Below are positions 7,475 to 13,654 of a stretch of 14,410 bases of DNA, piece by piece (position 1 is the stretch's first letter; each line of letters starts with the position of its first letter). A program made the translations under genes and the position numbers. The notes beneath the pieces are model-generated. The model was not told the origin of the DNA, did not search any database, and saw nothing but the letters and a program-made list of their open reading frames with translations. The stretch is from positions 1-14,410 of the forward strand of contig LKMY01000022.1 of assembly GCA_001564205.1 (NCBI GenBank), in the 5' to 3' direction. The stretch comes from Nanohaloarchaea archaeon PL-Br10_U2g5. GTDB taxonomy: Archaea; Halobacteriota; Halobacteria; Halobacteriales; Haloferacaceae.

Positions 7475-9745
7475 TTAATCGCCGCCCGTCGGCATCGCCT
7501 CGCCGAGCTCCCACGCCGACAGCGACGATATCGACGCAGAGCCGCCCTCGGCGACCACAGAGAGACCGACTGCGTCGTCGCGAGTCGGATACACCCGGCT
7601 CGTCAGGCAGTGGCGGTCGTTGGCGTAGATCTCGACCACGGACCGGTCGAGAAAGATCCGCAACGATAGCGGCTCGTCGTACGGGGGCACCGACATCGAC
7701 TGCGTGTCGACGAACGTGTGTGGGTCCCGGCTCGACGGTGCACGGTCGACCGAAAGCGTTCCGTCTTTCTCGTAGCGGATCGGGGTGTACTCGGCTCGAT
7801 CAGGCGTCTCGAACACCGACAGCTCGACGGATTCGGCGTCAGTAAGCGCGACTTCAGCCGTGAGTTCGATCGTCGCACCGTCGACATCGAGCCGACGGCG
7901 GTCGTCAGCCGAGAGATCGACTGTCGCGTCCGAGGCGATCTGCGCCGTCCGAAGCGCCGTCATTTCGCTCGCGGGGCGCTGGCGGAGCCCCCCGTCGGGG
8001 CCAGTCTCGATCACACGGGGGAGCGACAGCGCGCCGGACCAGCCGGCGTCCCACTGCGCATCGACGTCTCGCGCTTCGGGGAGCCATCCCCAAGTGAGTG
8101 TTCGGTCGCCGTCGTCGAGCGACTGCGGTGCGTAGAAGTCGCCGTGATCGAGCACTCCCCGCGATTCGACCGTGAACTCGTCGTCCGCGAACGTCCCGAG
8201 GAAGTAGACGACGTTCTCGTAGTCGGAGACGTGGAGGAGCCGGCGCTCGCCTAACTCGATCAGCTCGGGGCACTCCCACACCGCGCCCGACTCACGACCA
8301 CCAGTGAGCAGCGCTCCTTCGTACGTCCACTCGGTGAGCGTCTCCGAGGTGTACAGCAGGGCCGCGCCGCCGCCGTCTTCGAGCCCGGTGCCGACGAGGT
8401 GGTACCAGCGGCCGTTCTCCCGCCAGACGTTGTGGTCGCGGAACTCGGCGCGCCAGTGCTCGGTTTCGAGGACGTCGAGGTCGGCTGGCGGCGACGCGAT
8501 CACGGGGTTGCCAGCGTACTTGTCCCACGTCTGGAGCCCGGGAGCGTCCGTCGTCGCGAGACAGGGAAGCTGATCCCGGCCGTTTCCGCCGGTGTACAAC
8601 AGGCTGGGCGTTCCGTCGTCGTCGACCGCACAGCCCGACCAGCAGCCGTCGCGGTCCGGTCCAGTCGACGAGGGGGAGAGGGCGACCGACTCGTCGGCCC
8701 ACGTCACGAGGTCGTCGCTGACCGCGTGGCCCCAGTGAATCGTGTTGTGAAACGGTCCGGCGGGATTGTACTGATAGAAGACGTGATACCGGTCGTTCCA
8801 GCGGATCAACCCGTTGGGATCGTTGAGCCAGTTTGCGGGCGGCGTGAGGTGGTACTTCGGTCGACCGCCGGCTCCGTCCTCGCCAGTGGCGTCGATCCGG
8901 TCGCGGAGGCGACGCATGTCGTCTGCAGTCGTCGGGCGGCCGGGAGTGCCGTCGGCGACCGTGAGGCTTCGGAGACAGCCGGTAACGAGGCGGTCTCGCG
9001 TGTTCACGAGCGCGCTTGCCTCCGACCGTTCGTGGGTCGAGTCGTCGGTAAAGAGGACTGGCGCACCGAGCCCGAGCACCGCTCCCTCTCCGACAGTCCA
9101 CGACACCGCCGTCATTTCGCCCGGAATCTCGGTGTCGCCACGGACCGTCGAAGCGAGCACTTCGCCGTTCTCGGGAAGCACCCGTTCGTATCTGACCGCC
9201 GGGACGACGCCGCGAGAGCGGAGCGGGTGGCGGAGACCCTCCAGCGTCTCGACTGCGGGGTGATCGGCGTACAGCGACCGCCACAGGACGCCGGTCGGCT
9301 CCGCGAGCACCTCCTCGTCAGCGCGGTCGGGGGCGATCGCCTCGATCGAGAGGCTATCGACTGACGCCAAGGCGTACAGCGTTAAAAAGAGGCCACCGCC
9401 GTCGGCAACGAACGACTCGATTGCGGGCGCCGCGTCGCCGAGCGGATCGGCGTCAGAAAGCGGCGCCGCGCGATGCCACCAGAGGGCGTCAAACCGGTGA
9501 AGCGTGTCCGTGCTGTCGCCGACGCCCGGACCGGGATAGGAGGCACGGAGTGCGGTCGCGCGAGCGGTGTCGCCCGCTGAAGCGGTTCGAGCGATCGGCC
9601 CCGAGTCGGGCTCACAGAGTACGTCGAAGGGGAGTAACTCGACGGCCACACCGTCGCTGGCGTCGAGCCATTCGACGACCCCTCGCTGCTCGTCGGACAG
9701 GTCTCCGTCGGTGAGGACGCCGACGCGAGACGACAGCTCCGTCAT
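7475..9745 (-). CDS. GH32 beta-fructosidase with N-terminal amidotransferase-like domain
   Basis: A 756-residue enzyme in two parts. Residues about 296-756 are a full glycoside hydrolase family 32 unit (invertase, levanase or inulinase type) that removes terminal fructose. It has nucleophile Asp309 in WLNDPNG, the GHAVSDDLVTW strand, stabiliser Asp437 in FRDHNVW (His replaces the usual Pro of RDP), acid/base Glu491 in WECPEL, and the C-terminal beta-sandwich with FLDRSVVEIYAND at 698-710. Residues 1-290 are an extra domain with strands and a VADGGGLFLTLYA turn (113-125) plus GEGAVLGLGAP, reminiscent of class I glutamine amidotransferase-like or ThuA-like folds, without an obvious catalytic Cys. 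No signal peptide is visible, so it is probably cytoplasmic. The ATG at 9743-9745 is chosen over an open extension up to 9895, because the extension overlaps the divergent promoter region and reads as non-protein-like sequence. Confidence 0.9.
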   Translation of the reverse strand: MTELSSRVGVLTDGDLSDEQRGVVEWLDASDGVAVELLPFDVLCEPDSGPIARTASAGDTARATALRASYPGPGVGDSTDTLHRFDALWWHRAAPLSDADPLGDAAPAIESFVADGGGLFLTLYALASVDSLSIEAIAPDRADEEVLAEPTGVLWRSLYADHPAVETLEGLRHPLRSRGVVPAVRYERVLPENGEVLASTVRGDTEIPGEMTAVSWTVGEGAVLGLGAPVLFTDDSTHERSEASALVNTRDRLVTGCLRSLTVADGTPGRPTTADDMRRLRDRIDATGEDGAGGRPKYHLTPPANWLNDPNGLIRWNDRYHVFYQYNPAGPFHNTIHWGHAVSDDLVTWADESVALSPSSTGPDRDGCWSGCAVDDDGTPSLLYTGGNGRDQLPCLATTDAPGLQTWDKYAGNPVIASPPADLDVLETEHWRAEFRDHNVWRENGRWYHLVGTGLEDGGGAALLYTSETLTEWTYEGALLTGGRESGAVWECPELIELGERRLLHVSDYENVVYFLGTFADDEFTVESRGVLDHGDFYAPQSLDDGDRTLTWGWLPEARDVDAQWDAGWSGALSLPRVIETGPDGGLRQRPASEMTALRTAQIASDATVDLSADDRRRLDVDGATIELTAEVALTDAESVELSVFETPDRAEYTPIRYEKDGTLSVDRAPSSRDPHTFVDTQSMSVPPYDEPLSLRIFLDRSVVEIYANDRHCLTSRVYPTRDDAVGLSVVAEGGSASISSLSAWELGEAMPTGGD

Positions 9746-9766
9746 ACACTCACTCACTCGACACCG

Positions 9767-9776
9767 AGTCAAAACC
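9767..9776 (-). promoter_or_regulatory. Possible TATA box of the GH32 gene
   Basis: On the minus strand CGGTTTTGAC lies about 27 bases ahead of the ATG at 9745, the position for a leaderless start. The box is weak (TTTTGA) and no clear BRE is seen, which would suit an activated, sugar-inducible promoter. Confidence 0.35.
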
Positions 9777-9864
9777 GTGTCGCACGCGGCGCGGTCGGCT
9801 GACCTCGGTCGACGCACGAACTGGAAATCACGATCGGTTTCGCCGGTGGCGGGTCCGCCGGCAG

Positions 9865-9874
9865 GGTTTTTACC
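9865..9874 (+). promoter_or_regulatory. TATA box of the HesB/IscA gene
   Basis: GGTTTTTACC is centred about 27 bases before the ATG at 9896, consistent with a leaderless mRNA. It is the second arm of the 150-base divergent region shared with the GH32 gene. Confidence 0.5.
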
Positions 9875-9895
9875 GTTCGAGTAAAATGTCTGCAC

Positions 9896-10261
9896 ATGAG
9901 CACTGAAACGGTCGACTCGGGTAGCGACCCAGCGATCGAAGTGACCGTCGACGCCGCAGAGGAGGCGCTCGCGCTCCTAGAGGGCGAAGAGCTCGACACG
10001 AATGAGGCTGGACTCCGGCTATTCGTCCAGCAAGGCGGTTGTGCAGGACTCTCCTACGGGATGCGGTTCGACACGGCACCGGAAGACGACGACCTCGTAG
10101 TCGAGCATCACGGACTCCGCGTGTTCGTCGATCCGGCGAGTCGGAACTACATCGGCGGGAGCAAGCTCGACTACGAGCGGGGCCTGCAGGCGGCGGGCTT
10201 CGAAGTCGAGAACCCGAACATAGTCTCTGAGTGCGGCTGCGGCGAGTCATTCCGCACGTAG
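9896..10261 (+). CDS. HesB/IscA/ErpA family iron-sulfur cluster assembly protein
   Basis: A 121-residue A-type carrier that accepts or delivers Fe-S clusters to target proteins. The three conserved cysteines are present: one in GGCAGLSYGM and two in the C-terminal SECGCGESF. The middle segment VFVDPASRNYIGGSKLDYE also matches the family closely. The first 15 residues are an acidic Ser/Thr tail common in halophiles. The length is normal for the family. The start is supported by a TATA box 27 bases upstream. It is unlikely to belong functionally to the sugar locus; it is simply the next housekeeping gene and marks the right border of that locus. Confidence 0.95.
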   Translation: MSTETVDSGSDPAIEVTVDAAEEALALLEGEELDTNEAGLRLFVQQGGCAGLSYGMRFDTAPEDDDLVVEHHGLRVFVDPASRNYIGGSKLDYERGLQAAGFEVENPNIVSECGCGESFRT

Positions 10262-10327
10262 GTGCGCGGCTTCACATGGTTCGGGTGGTCGGATCGCTTG
10301 ATCGAACGGCTTCACTGGGGTAACGGG

Positions 10328-10346
10328 CGGGTTTTCTCCTTCTACT
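10328..10346 (+). terminator. Pyrimidine-rich tract after the iscA-like gene
   Basis: GGCGGGTTTTCTCCTTCTAC lies about 70 bases past the stop. G+C-rich sequence followed by a T/C-rich run is a plausible archaeal termination signal. No strong hairpin accompanies it. Confidence 0.3.
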
Positions 10347-10486
10347 GTACCAATAGTATGATCACCGCGGTCACGCCGATTGGTGACCGTTGACAGACAG
10401 TGCTTCCGTGAGTCCCTCGATCGTCCGTGTCAAAGGCGGTGAAATAAGTATATAAACCCGAGAATAGTATATTTTCTATCACATCT

Positions 10487-10500
10487 ACCATAATTATGGT
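10487..10500. promoter_or_regulatory. Perfect 14-bp palindrome ACCATAATTATGGT
   Basis: The sequence equals its own reverse complement and contains the ATG of the putative small ORF at 10496. It is followed immediately by another palindrome, GATATATC (10501-10508). It could be an operator over a leaderless start site, or simply AT-rich chance. Confidence 0.35.
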
Positions 10501-10615
10501 GATATATCTCGCAGAATTATCAGCGATACCTGAACCGAGACATCAAGAGAAACGTCTGCCGGGTACTGCGCTAGCTAGCTACTTCATGTCACAAAAAGAA
10601 GATTTGAATAACTGA
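10496..10615 (+). CDS. Putative 39-residue small protein, leaderless
   Basis: The ORF begins MVIYLAELSAIPEP, continues through an Arg/Lys/Glu-rich centre, and ends SQKEDLNN before TGA. The composition looks protein-like rather than shadow-like, and no opposing gene overlaps it. A TATA-like ATAGTATATTTT is centred about 26 bases upstream, which fits leaderless expression. I recognise no family. It may be an orphan small protein or the N-terminal remnant of a lost gene. Confidence 0.3.
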   Translation: MVIYLAELSAIPEPRHQEKRLPGTALASYFMSQKEDLNN

Positions 10616-10767
10616 ACCAACCGGACTCAGAAGAGAGATGGTGAGCTGGTACTGTATTGGTTATGTAAAGTGTGGTGTAATAATCGCAAAATATGTAATA
10701 AGCTTGTTTAGCCGGCGCAGTTATTTGGATACGCTGCTCGATAAAGCGACAACGTGATTGAGACTGT

Positions 10768-10816
10768 CACTGGTACGCGTTGATCAGGAGCCCTGATCAA
10801 CTGGGTACGATCAGTG
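10768..10816. other. Long imperfect hairpin, candidate structured RNA or attachment site
   Basis: The inner arms GTTGATCAGG and CCTGATCAAC pair perfectly over ten bases around the loop AGC. Going outward, GTAC pairs with GTAC (10773-10776 with 10805-10808) across a small internal loop, then CACTG pairs with CAGTG (10768-10772 with 10812-10816). Nineteen pairs in 49 bases is far beyond what the surroundings show. No coding frame uses it. It could be an RNA gene element, a terminator, or a recombination or binding site. Confidence 0.45.
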
Positions 10817-10828
10817 CCGTCGAAAGAG

Positions 10829-10854
10829 ACGCTCCGGACGAGATCCGGGAGCGT
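10829..10854. other. Second hairpin, 10-bp stem with one bulge
   Basis: ACGCTCCGGA at 10829-10838 pairs with TCCGGGAGCGT at 10844-10854, leaving one bulged base and a CGAGA loop. It lies 12 bases after the first hairpin. GTACGAT occurs on both sides (10805 and 10855), 50 bases apart. Two G+C-rich stems set in AT-rich DNA suggest a folded transcript. Confidence 0.4.
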
Positions 10855-10867
10855 GTACGATTAATAT

Positions 10868-10884
10868 ATAGGTAAAAAACCAAA
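10868..10884 (-). terminator. Possible terminator of the gshA-like gene
   Basis: Read on the minus strand, GGTTTTTTACC (a T6 run between GGT and ACC) lies about 65 bases past the stop of the glutamate-cysteine-ligase-like gene, in AT-rich sequence. This fits archaeal T-run termination. Confidence 0.35.
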
Positions 10885-10942
10885 TAAGATTACTAATCGA
10901 ATATTTATAAGTAAGTCGATCATGAAGCAGCAGCGAGAGGGA

Positions 10943-12036
10943 TCAGCTTCGAACCAGATGGTCCACATCCCGCCTCAGTAGCTCCCCGTATTGGAGACGT
11001 ATTTCGCGGGCCTCGTCGAGGCCGACGTGACCACGTCTGCCGATTTTCTGTGTGAGCGGTTCGTACCCTTGAACGCAAAACCCCATTCGTTCGAGGTACG
11101 CTGTCAGATCCGCTGACGCCATCCCGTCGTGTATCGCCTTCTCAACGTAGTCGAGTACGGTGTCGAACTCGGGGATTGTGATTGTTCTATCGGTTACCTC
11201 ACCGCTGTTGCCGCCAATTCGAACTTCCGCGTGATTGAGCTGCTCCATTATGCCACCAACGTCCTCGGCGAGACGGAGGACTTGGCTTGGGAGCGATGTG
11301 TCGGGTGAGCGCCACTCGACCGTTGGCATCTCGTTGCGAAGTCTGACCGGTGTCCACACGACATCCTGTGGCGAAAAGCTGGCGTCGATAGCGTCCTCCC
11401 GAACTCCCTCTTCGAGAGATGTGTTTTTGAACGAGTCAAACAGCCGTTCAAGCTGTCGCTCCCACTTCCCGACGGTATCGACGTACTCCCAGAGTTGGCC
11501 GTGCAGCGGGAAGTACTGATAACACTTTTTCGATATATATAGCTGCGAGCACCGCTCGCGACGCTGTCCCCCCGGAAGTACGGAGAGGAGTTGAGCAGTC
11601 CCAGTGCCGGGTCAAGACTGGCAAGCACGTTGAGTTGATCCGTGACGTTCTGCTTCTCGAAATGTAGATGCGTCCCGGCACAGTATTTCGCGTAAGCGAA
11701 GTTATCCCAAAGCACCTGCTTTTGTATCCGACTCCGCTCGCTGGGGCGTGCTTCGATTTGTCGACTGTTGATCGGGGTTCCGAGTGGGACGAGCGTCTTG
11801 TCGAGTTCGTTAGCTCTGGTGAGCAGCTCGTCCAGCTGTTCGACGAATGTGTATTTGAGTGCTGAATGCGTCTCACACGGTGGGGTTTTCAGTTCGATTA
11901 GCGGATACACGAACTCCTCTTCGACGTACTCAGAATACTCTGTGAGCGCGTCGGGTGTCGTGAGTGCGCCGTCCTGATCGACGACCCAGTACTCGACTCC
12001 GATAGACGTCTGCATCGACGTGTCTCTATTTGTCAT
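10943..12036 (-). pseudogene. GCS2-type glutamate-cysteine ligase-like gene, frameshifted
   Basis: Two overlapping frames together encode about 364 residues of a carboxylate-amine ligase of the GCS2 family, the group that includes haloarchaeal enzymes for gamma-glutamylcysteine, the main halophile thiol. The first frame (from ATG at 12036) gives SIGVEYWVVD, PLIELKTPPCET, CAGTHLHFEK and LNSSPYFRG, then GARSYIYRK at residues 162-170. The second continues KCYQYFPLHGQLWEYV, then DVVWTPVRLR and VEWRSPDTSLPSQVLRLAEDV, and stops at 10943. The frames join perfectly if one A is restored to the A5 run (plus-strand T5 at 11526-11530). All recognisable motifs survive, so the damage is recent or is a sequencing error. 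ATG at residue 8 (MQTSIGVEY) is an alternative start. As read, the product would end in a nonsense tail. Confidence 0.82.
11526..11530 (-). other. Homopolymer frameshift site in the gshA-like gene
   Basis: A run of five A on the coding strand. With six A the codons read CGA AAA AAG TGT, joining YIYRK to KCYQYF without loss of family similarity. One missing base is therefore the whole lesion. Confidence 0.75.
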
Positions 12037-12239
12037 TGACTCGTGCTACGCTTCTCTGTGCTCTTAGTTACGCAGGGTCGCTTGGCCTCGTTTACCCTGA
12101 CTTCGCTACTATCGCTCCCGTCTAACCCATAGTACCCGGATACCCGTTCCCTGAAATCGAGGTCTACTACGGCGGACCATCTGCGATAAGCTCCCTATCG
12201 ACGCGGACATAGGCTGTCTCTACTGTAACAGAGTCGAAA

Positions 12240-12959
12240 TTATTCGTTCGGCTCTTTCCACTCTTTTGGGTCGCCCTCGCGAAACTCGCCCTTTGCCTGG
12301 CGCTCTCGGGGCCAGAAGGCAACGCCCAACAGTGCAACGTGAAACAGGCCAATAACTGCGATCACGACACTGCCGGGGATACGCGCGATTGCAGCAGTTG
12401 TCAGCCAGTCTTGACGCGGTTCAAACGCTGAGATCCTGAAGATCCACGCAGCGAGTAACACACCGAGCAACGCGAGGTAGACGCGCTTCAGCCGATTTGC
12501 GAGCGCTTCGGGAAACGAGACTTTAAGCGTTGGTCGGCGAAAATCCTCGCTCAACTCGACCCGCCAGTCGTGGCTTTCGACCCCATCGGATGGATCGAGG
12601 GCGTTCGCAAACAGGTTCTCCTGGAGGAGTCGAACGCGCGAGCGAAAGATGTCGTAATCCCGATAGCGGCGCGTTTCGATGCTCAAAAAGACGGTGACGA
12701 CGACGATCCCGACCAGCAAAATGTAGTGCGGGTTGTCGGGATTCGAAAACGCCCACGTCAAGATCGCGGCCAGTACGGTGACCGCCCACGTCGTGGTCTG
12801 ATCGAGACGTTGACGCCACGTACTCACTCGATCTATCTCTCCGCGGTAGGCGTGAGCCATCACCGAGCCGAGCCCCGCACTGTCGTCGACCATGTCGCGA
12901 CCTATCTCTCGCTGGTTTGGCGTCGTCGGATCGAGGTCATCACTTTGCGAATCGCTCAT
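12240..12959 (-). CDS. DUF2270 family four-helix membrane protein
   Basis: A 239-residue membrane protein of the DUF2270 family, common in haloarchaea and of unknown function. After an acidic 35-residue lead comes the family's AHAYRGEIDRVSTWRQRLDQ stretch, then membrane helices at about 56-71 and 78-94, a conserved basic loop (ETRRYRDYDIFRSRVRLLQEN, 95-115), and helices at about 158-176 and 196-216. The C-terminal tail is charged (GEFREGDPKEWKEPNE). The start is the ATG at 12957-12959, because a TATA box lies 27 bases ahead. A GTG 36 bases upstream (12995) is in frame but would lie before that box's start site. It stands alone, with no operon partner. Confidence 0.85.
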   Translation of the reverse strand: MSDSQSDDLDPTTPNQREIGRDMVDDSAGLGSVMAHAYRGEIDRVSTWRQRLDQTTTWAVTVLAAILTWAFSNPDNPHYILLVGIVVVTVFLSIETRRYRDYDIFRSRVRLLQENLFANALDPSDGVESHDWRVELSEDFRRPTLKVSFPEALANRLKRVYLALLGVLLAAWIFRISAFEPRQDWLTTAAIARIPGSVVIAVIGLFHVALLGVAFWPRERQAKGEFREGDPKEWKEPNE

Positions 12960-12980
12960 GCCGGGGAGACGCTTCCGCTC

Positions 12981-12990
12981 CGTATAAGTG
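12981..12990 (-). promoter_or_regulatory. TATA box of the DUF2270 gene
   Basis: On the minus strand CACTTATACG is centred 27 bases before the ATG at 12959, pointing to a leaderless transcript and deciding the start. A perfect 12-bp palindrome, GCCAACGTTGGC, lies upstream at 13017-13028. Confidence 0.55.
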
Positions 12991-13016
12991 GGCACGGTGA
13001 CAGGAGAGAAGACGTA

Positions 13017-13028
13017 GCCAACGTTGGC
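13017..13028. promoter_or_regulatory. 12-bp palindrome upstream of the DUF2270 gene
   Basis: GCCAACGTTGGC is a perfect palindrome about 30 bases beyond the TATA box, where an activator or repressor might bind. It has no second copy in the window that I noticed. Confidence 0.3.
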
Positions 13029-13115
13029 GTGATCCCGCGCGTTGTAGTAACAAATGATACAACCAAAACAGCGTCTAACGTCTATTCAGGGTGAGAAACA
13101 CGGAACTATCCTTTC

Positions 13116-13351
13116 TCAACCCGTTTTCGAAACGCCGACGCAGAACCGGTCGATACAACGCGGAAGCGCGGACCCGAATGCAGTTAGGCGGCTGACAGTC
13201 GCCGCGTAGAGCGTGACGAGGGCGGTGAGCGACGGCTGCGACCCGTTTAGGAGAAAAACGACGAGCGTCAACAACAGCACCAGTGCGGAGAACGCGTACC
13301 GACACCCTTCCAAGAAGGACGAGCGACTGCTCTGAGTCCCCAGTCCCGCAT
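13116..13351 (-). pseudogene. Possible small membrane-protein gene, frameshifted
   Basis: The frame ending at 13116 encodes a protein-like membrane segment (SSFLEGCRYAFSALVLL, then LTLVVFLLNGSQPSLTAL) but has no ATG, only a TTG at 13313, and is open upstream to about 13373. An ATG at 13351 in another frame (MRDWG) sits 27 bases after a TATA-like ACATAGTT. Adding one G to the G4 run shortly after that ATG would join MRDWG to TQSSRSSFLEG and give about 79 residues with two possible helices. I recognise no family. The call rests on hydrophobicity, promoter spacing and one assumed base. Confidence 0.35.
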
Positions 13352-13365
13352 GAGCGGGTGTTAGA

Positions 13366-13385
13366 TTACAAAACTATGTTTGTAA
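13366..13385. promoter_or_regulatory. Dyad TTACAAA-N6-TTTGTAA over a putative TATA box
   Basis: Seven-base arms are separated by ACTATG. The centre coincides with the TATA-like site proposed for the minus-strand start at 13351, so it may be an operator. A second near-palindrome, GGTAAGAAATTATTACC, follows at 13398-13414 with one mismatched pair. Confidence 0.35.
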
Positions 13386-13451
13386 CACCATACCGTTGGT
13401 AAGAAATTATTACCGTGGCTCGTTACTCACGCCCACCGAGAGCGTATACTT

Positions 13452-13514
13452 GCCGGGGCGGGTAGCTATCCGGCCGGGGCAGGTAGCTATCCGGCCGGGG
13501 CAGGTAGCTATCCG
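13452..13514 (+). repeat. Three tandem 21-bp repeats
   Basis: Three head-to-tail copies of GCCGGGGC, one variable base, then GGTAGCTATCCG start at 13452, 13473 and 13494. The first copy has G instead of A at the variable base; the others are identical. A partial fourth copy (GCCG) follows. The core contains the palindrome TAGCTA. A 21-bp period is two DNA helix turns, which would align bound proteins on one face. Confidence 0.8.
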
Positions 13515-13519
13515 GCCGT

Positions 13520-13541
13520 GACGGCAGATGATATCGCCGTC
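13520..13541. other. Hairpin next to the tandem repeats
   Basis: GACGGC (13520-13525) and GCCGTC (13536-13541) pair. The stem continues with GAT/ATC after a single bulged A, leaving a short loop. It directly follows the 21-bp repeats. Confidence 0.35.
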
Positions 13542-13620
13542 TAGCAGGCGATCGGCAACGCACGAGTCGGTGCAACCGTGTCTCCCCAACCCGTTGTCAC
13601 TGAAGACGCTAGGGGCATCG

Positions 13621-13630
13621 GGCTTATATC
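13621..13630 (+). promoter_or_regulatory. TATA box upstream of the AI-2E gene pair
   Basis: GGCTTATATC is centred about 28 bases before the ATG at 13655, and would start a leaderless transcript there. It is about 225 bases ahead of the transporter start, so the transporter would be read from a long leader or through coupling. Confidence 0.5.
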
Positions 13631-13654
13631 ACTGGAAAGTGAACTATCAGTAAC

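Larger units (their letters stand above)
10262..10942. other. AT-rich intergenic region, no recognised gene
   Basis: About 680 bases without a recognisable protein. Composition becomes visibly AT-rich from about 10440. It contains strong TATA-like strings (AGTATATAAA near 10447, ATAGTATATTTT near 10464), a 14-bp palindrome, a possible 39-codon ORF, two stable dyads at 10768-10816 and 10829-10854, and a T6 run (minus strand) near 10872 that may end the gshA-like transcript. No transposase remnant or tRNA was found. Confidence 0.6.
13374..13654. other. Intergenic region with repeats and dyads, no gene
   Basis: No protein-like frame was seen here. It holds the near-palindrome at 13398-13414, three tandem 21-bp repeats at 13452-13514, a hairpin GACGGC...GCCGTC at 13520-13541, and a TATA-like CTTATATC at 13623-13630. 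The density of symmetric and repeated elements suggests control of the flanking genes, or the scar of a mobile element. Confidence 0.5.

Noticed and set aside
8399..9364. 321-codon plus-strand frame opposite the GH32 gene
   Set aside because: Low-complexity Val/Arg-rich shadow of a gene whose catalytic motifs are clear on the other strand.
9746..9895. Fifty-residue N-terminal extension of the GH32 protein
   Set aside because: It covers the divergent promoter region, overlaps the iscA-like TATA box, and reads as Arg/Cys-rich non-domain sequence. The protein-like part begins at MTELSSRVGVL.
10261..10330. Possible tRNA-like stretch containing GGTTCGGG
   Set aside because: No cloverleaf arms or conserved D-loop could be aligned around it.
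10921..10980. Nineteen-codon plus-strand ORF (MKQQREGSASNQ)
   Set aside because: Overlaps the 3' end of the gshA-like gene antisense, and the TATA-like string ahead of it is at the wrong distance.
12960..12995. GTG start 36 bases upstream of the DUF2270 ATG
   Set aside because: The TATA box at 12981-12990 lies within it, so a leaderless start at 12959 is favoured.
13075..13305. 76-codon Arg-rich frame overlapping the small membrane ORF
   Set aside because: Looks like an out-of-phase shadow; the hydrophobic frame is the more protein-like of the two.
13452..13514. Tandem repeats as a CRISPR array
   Set aside because: Units are directly adjacent with no spacers, only three copies, and no cas genes are nearby.
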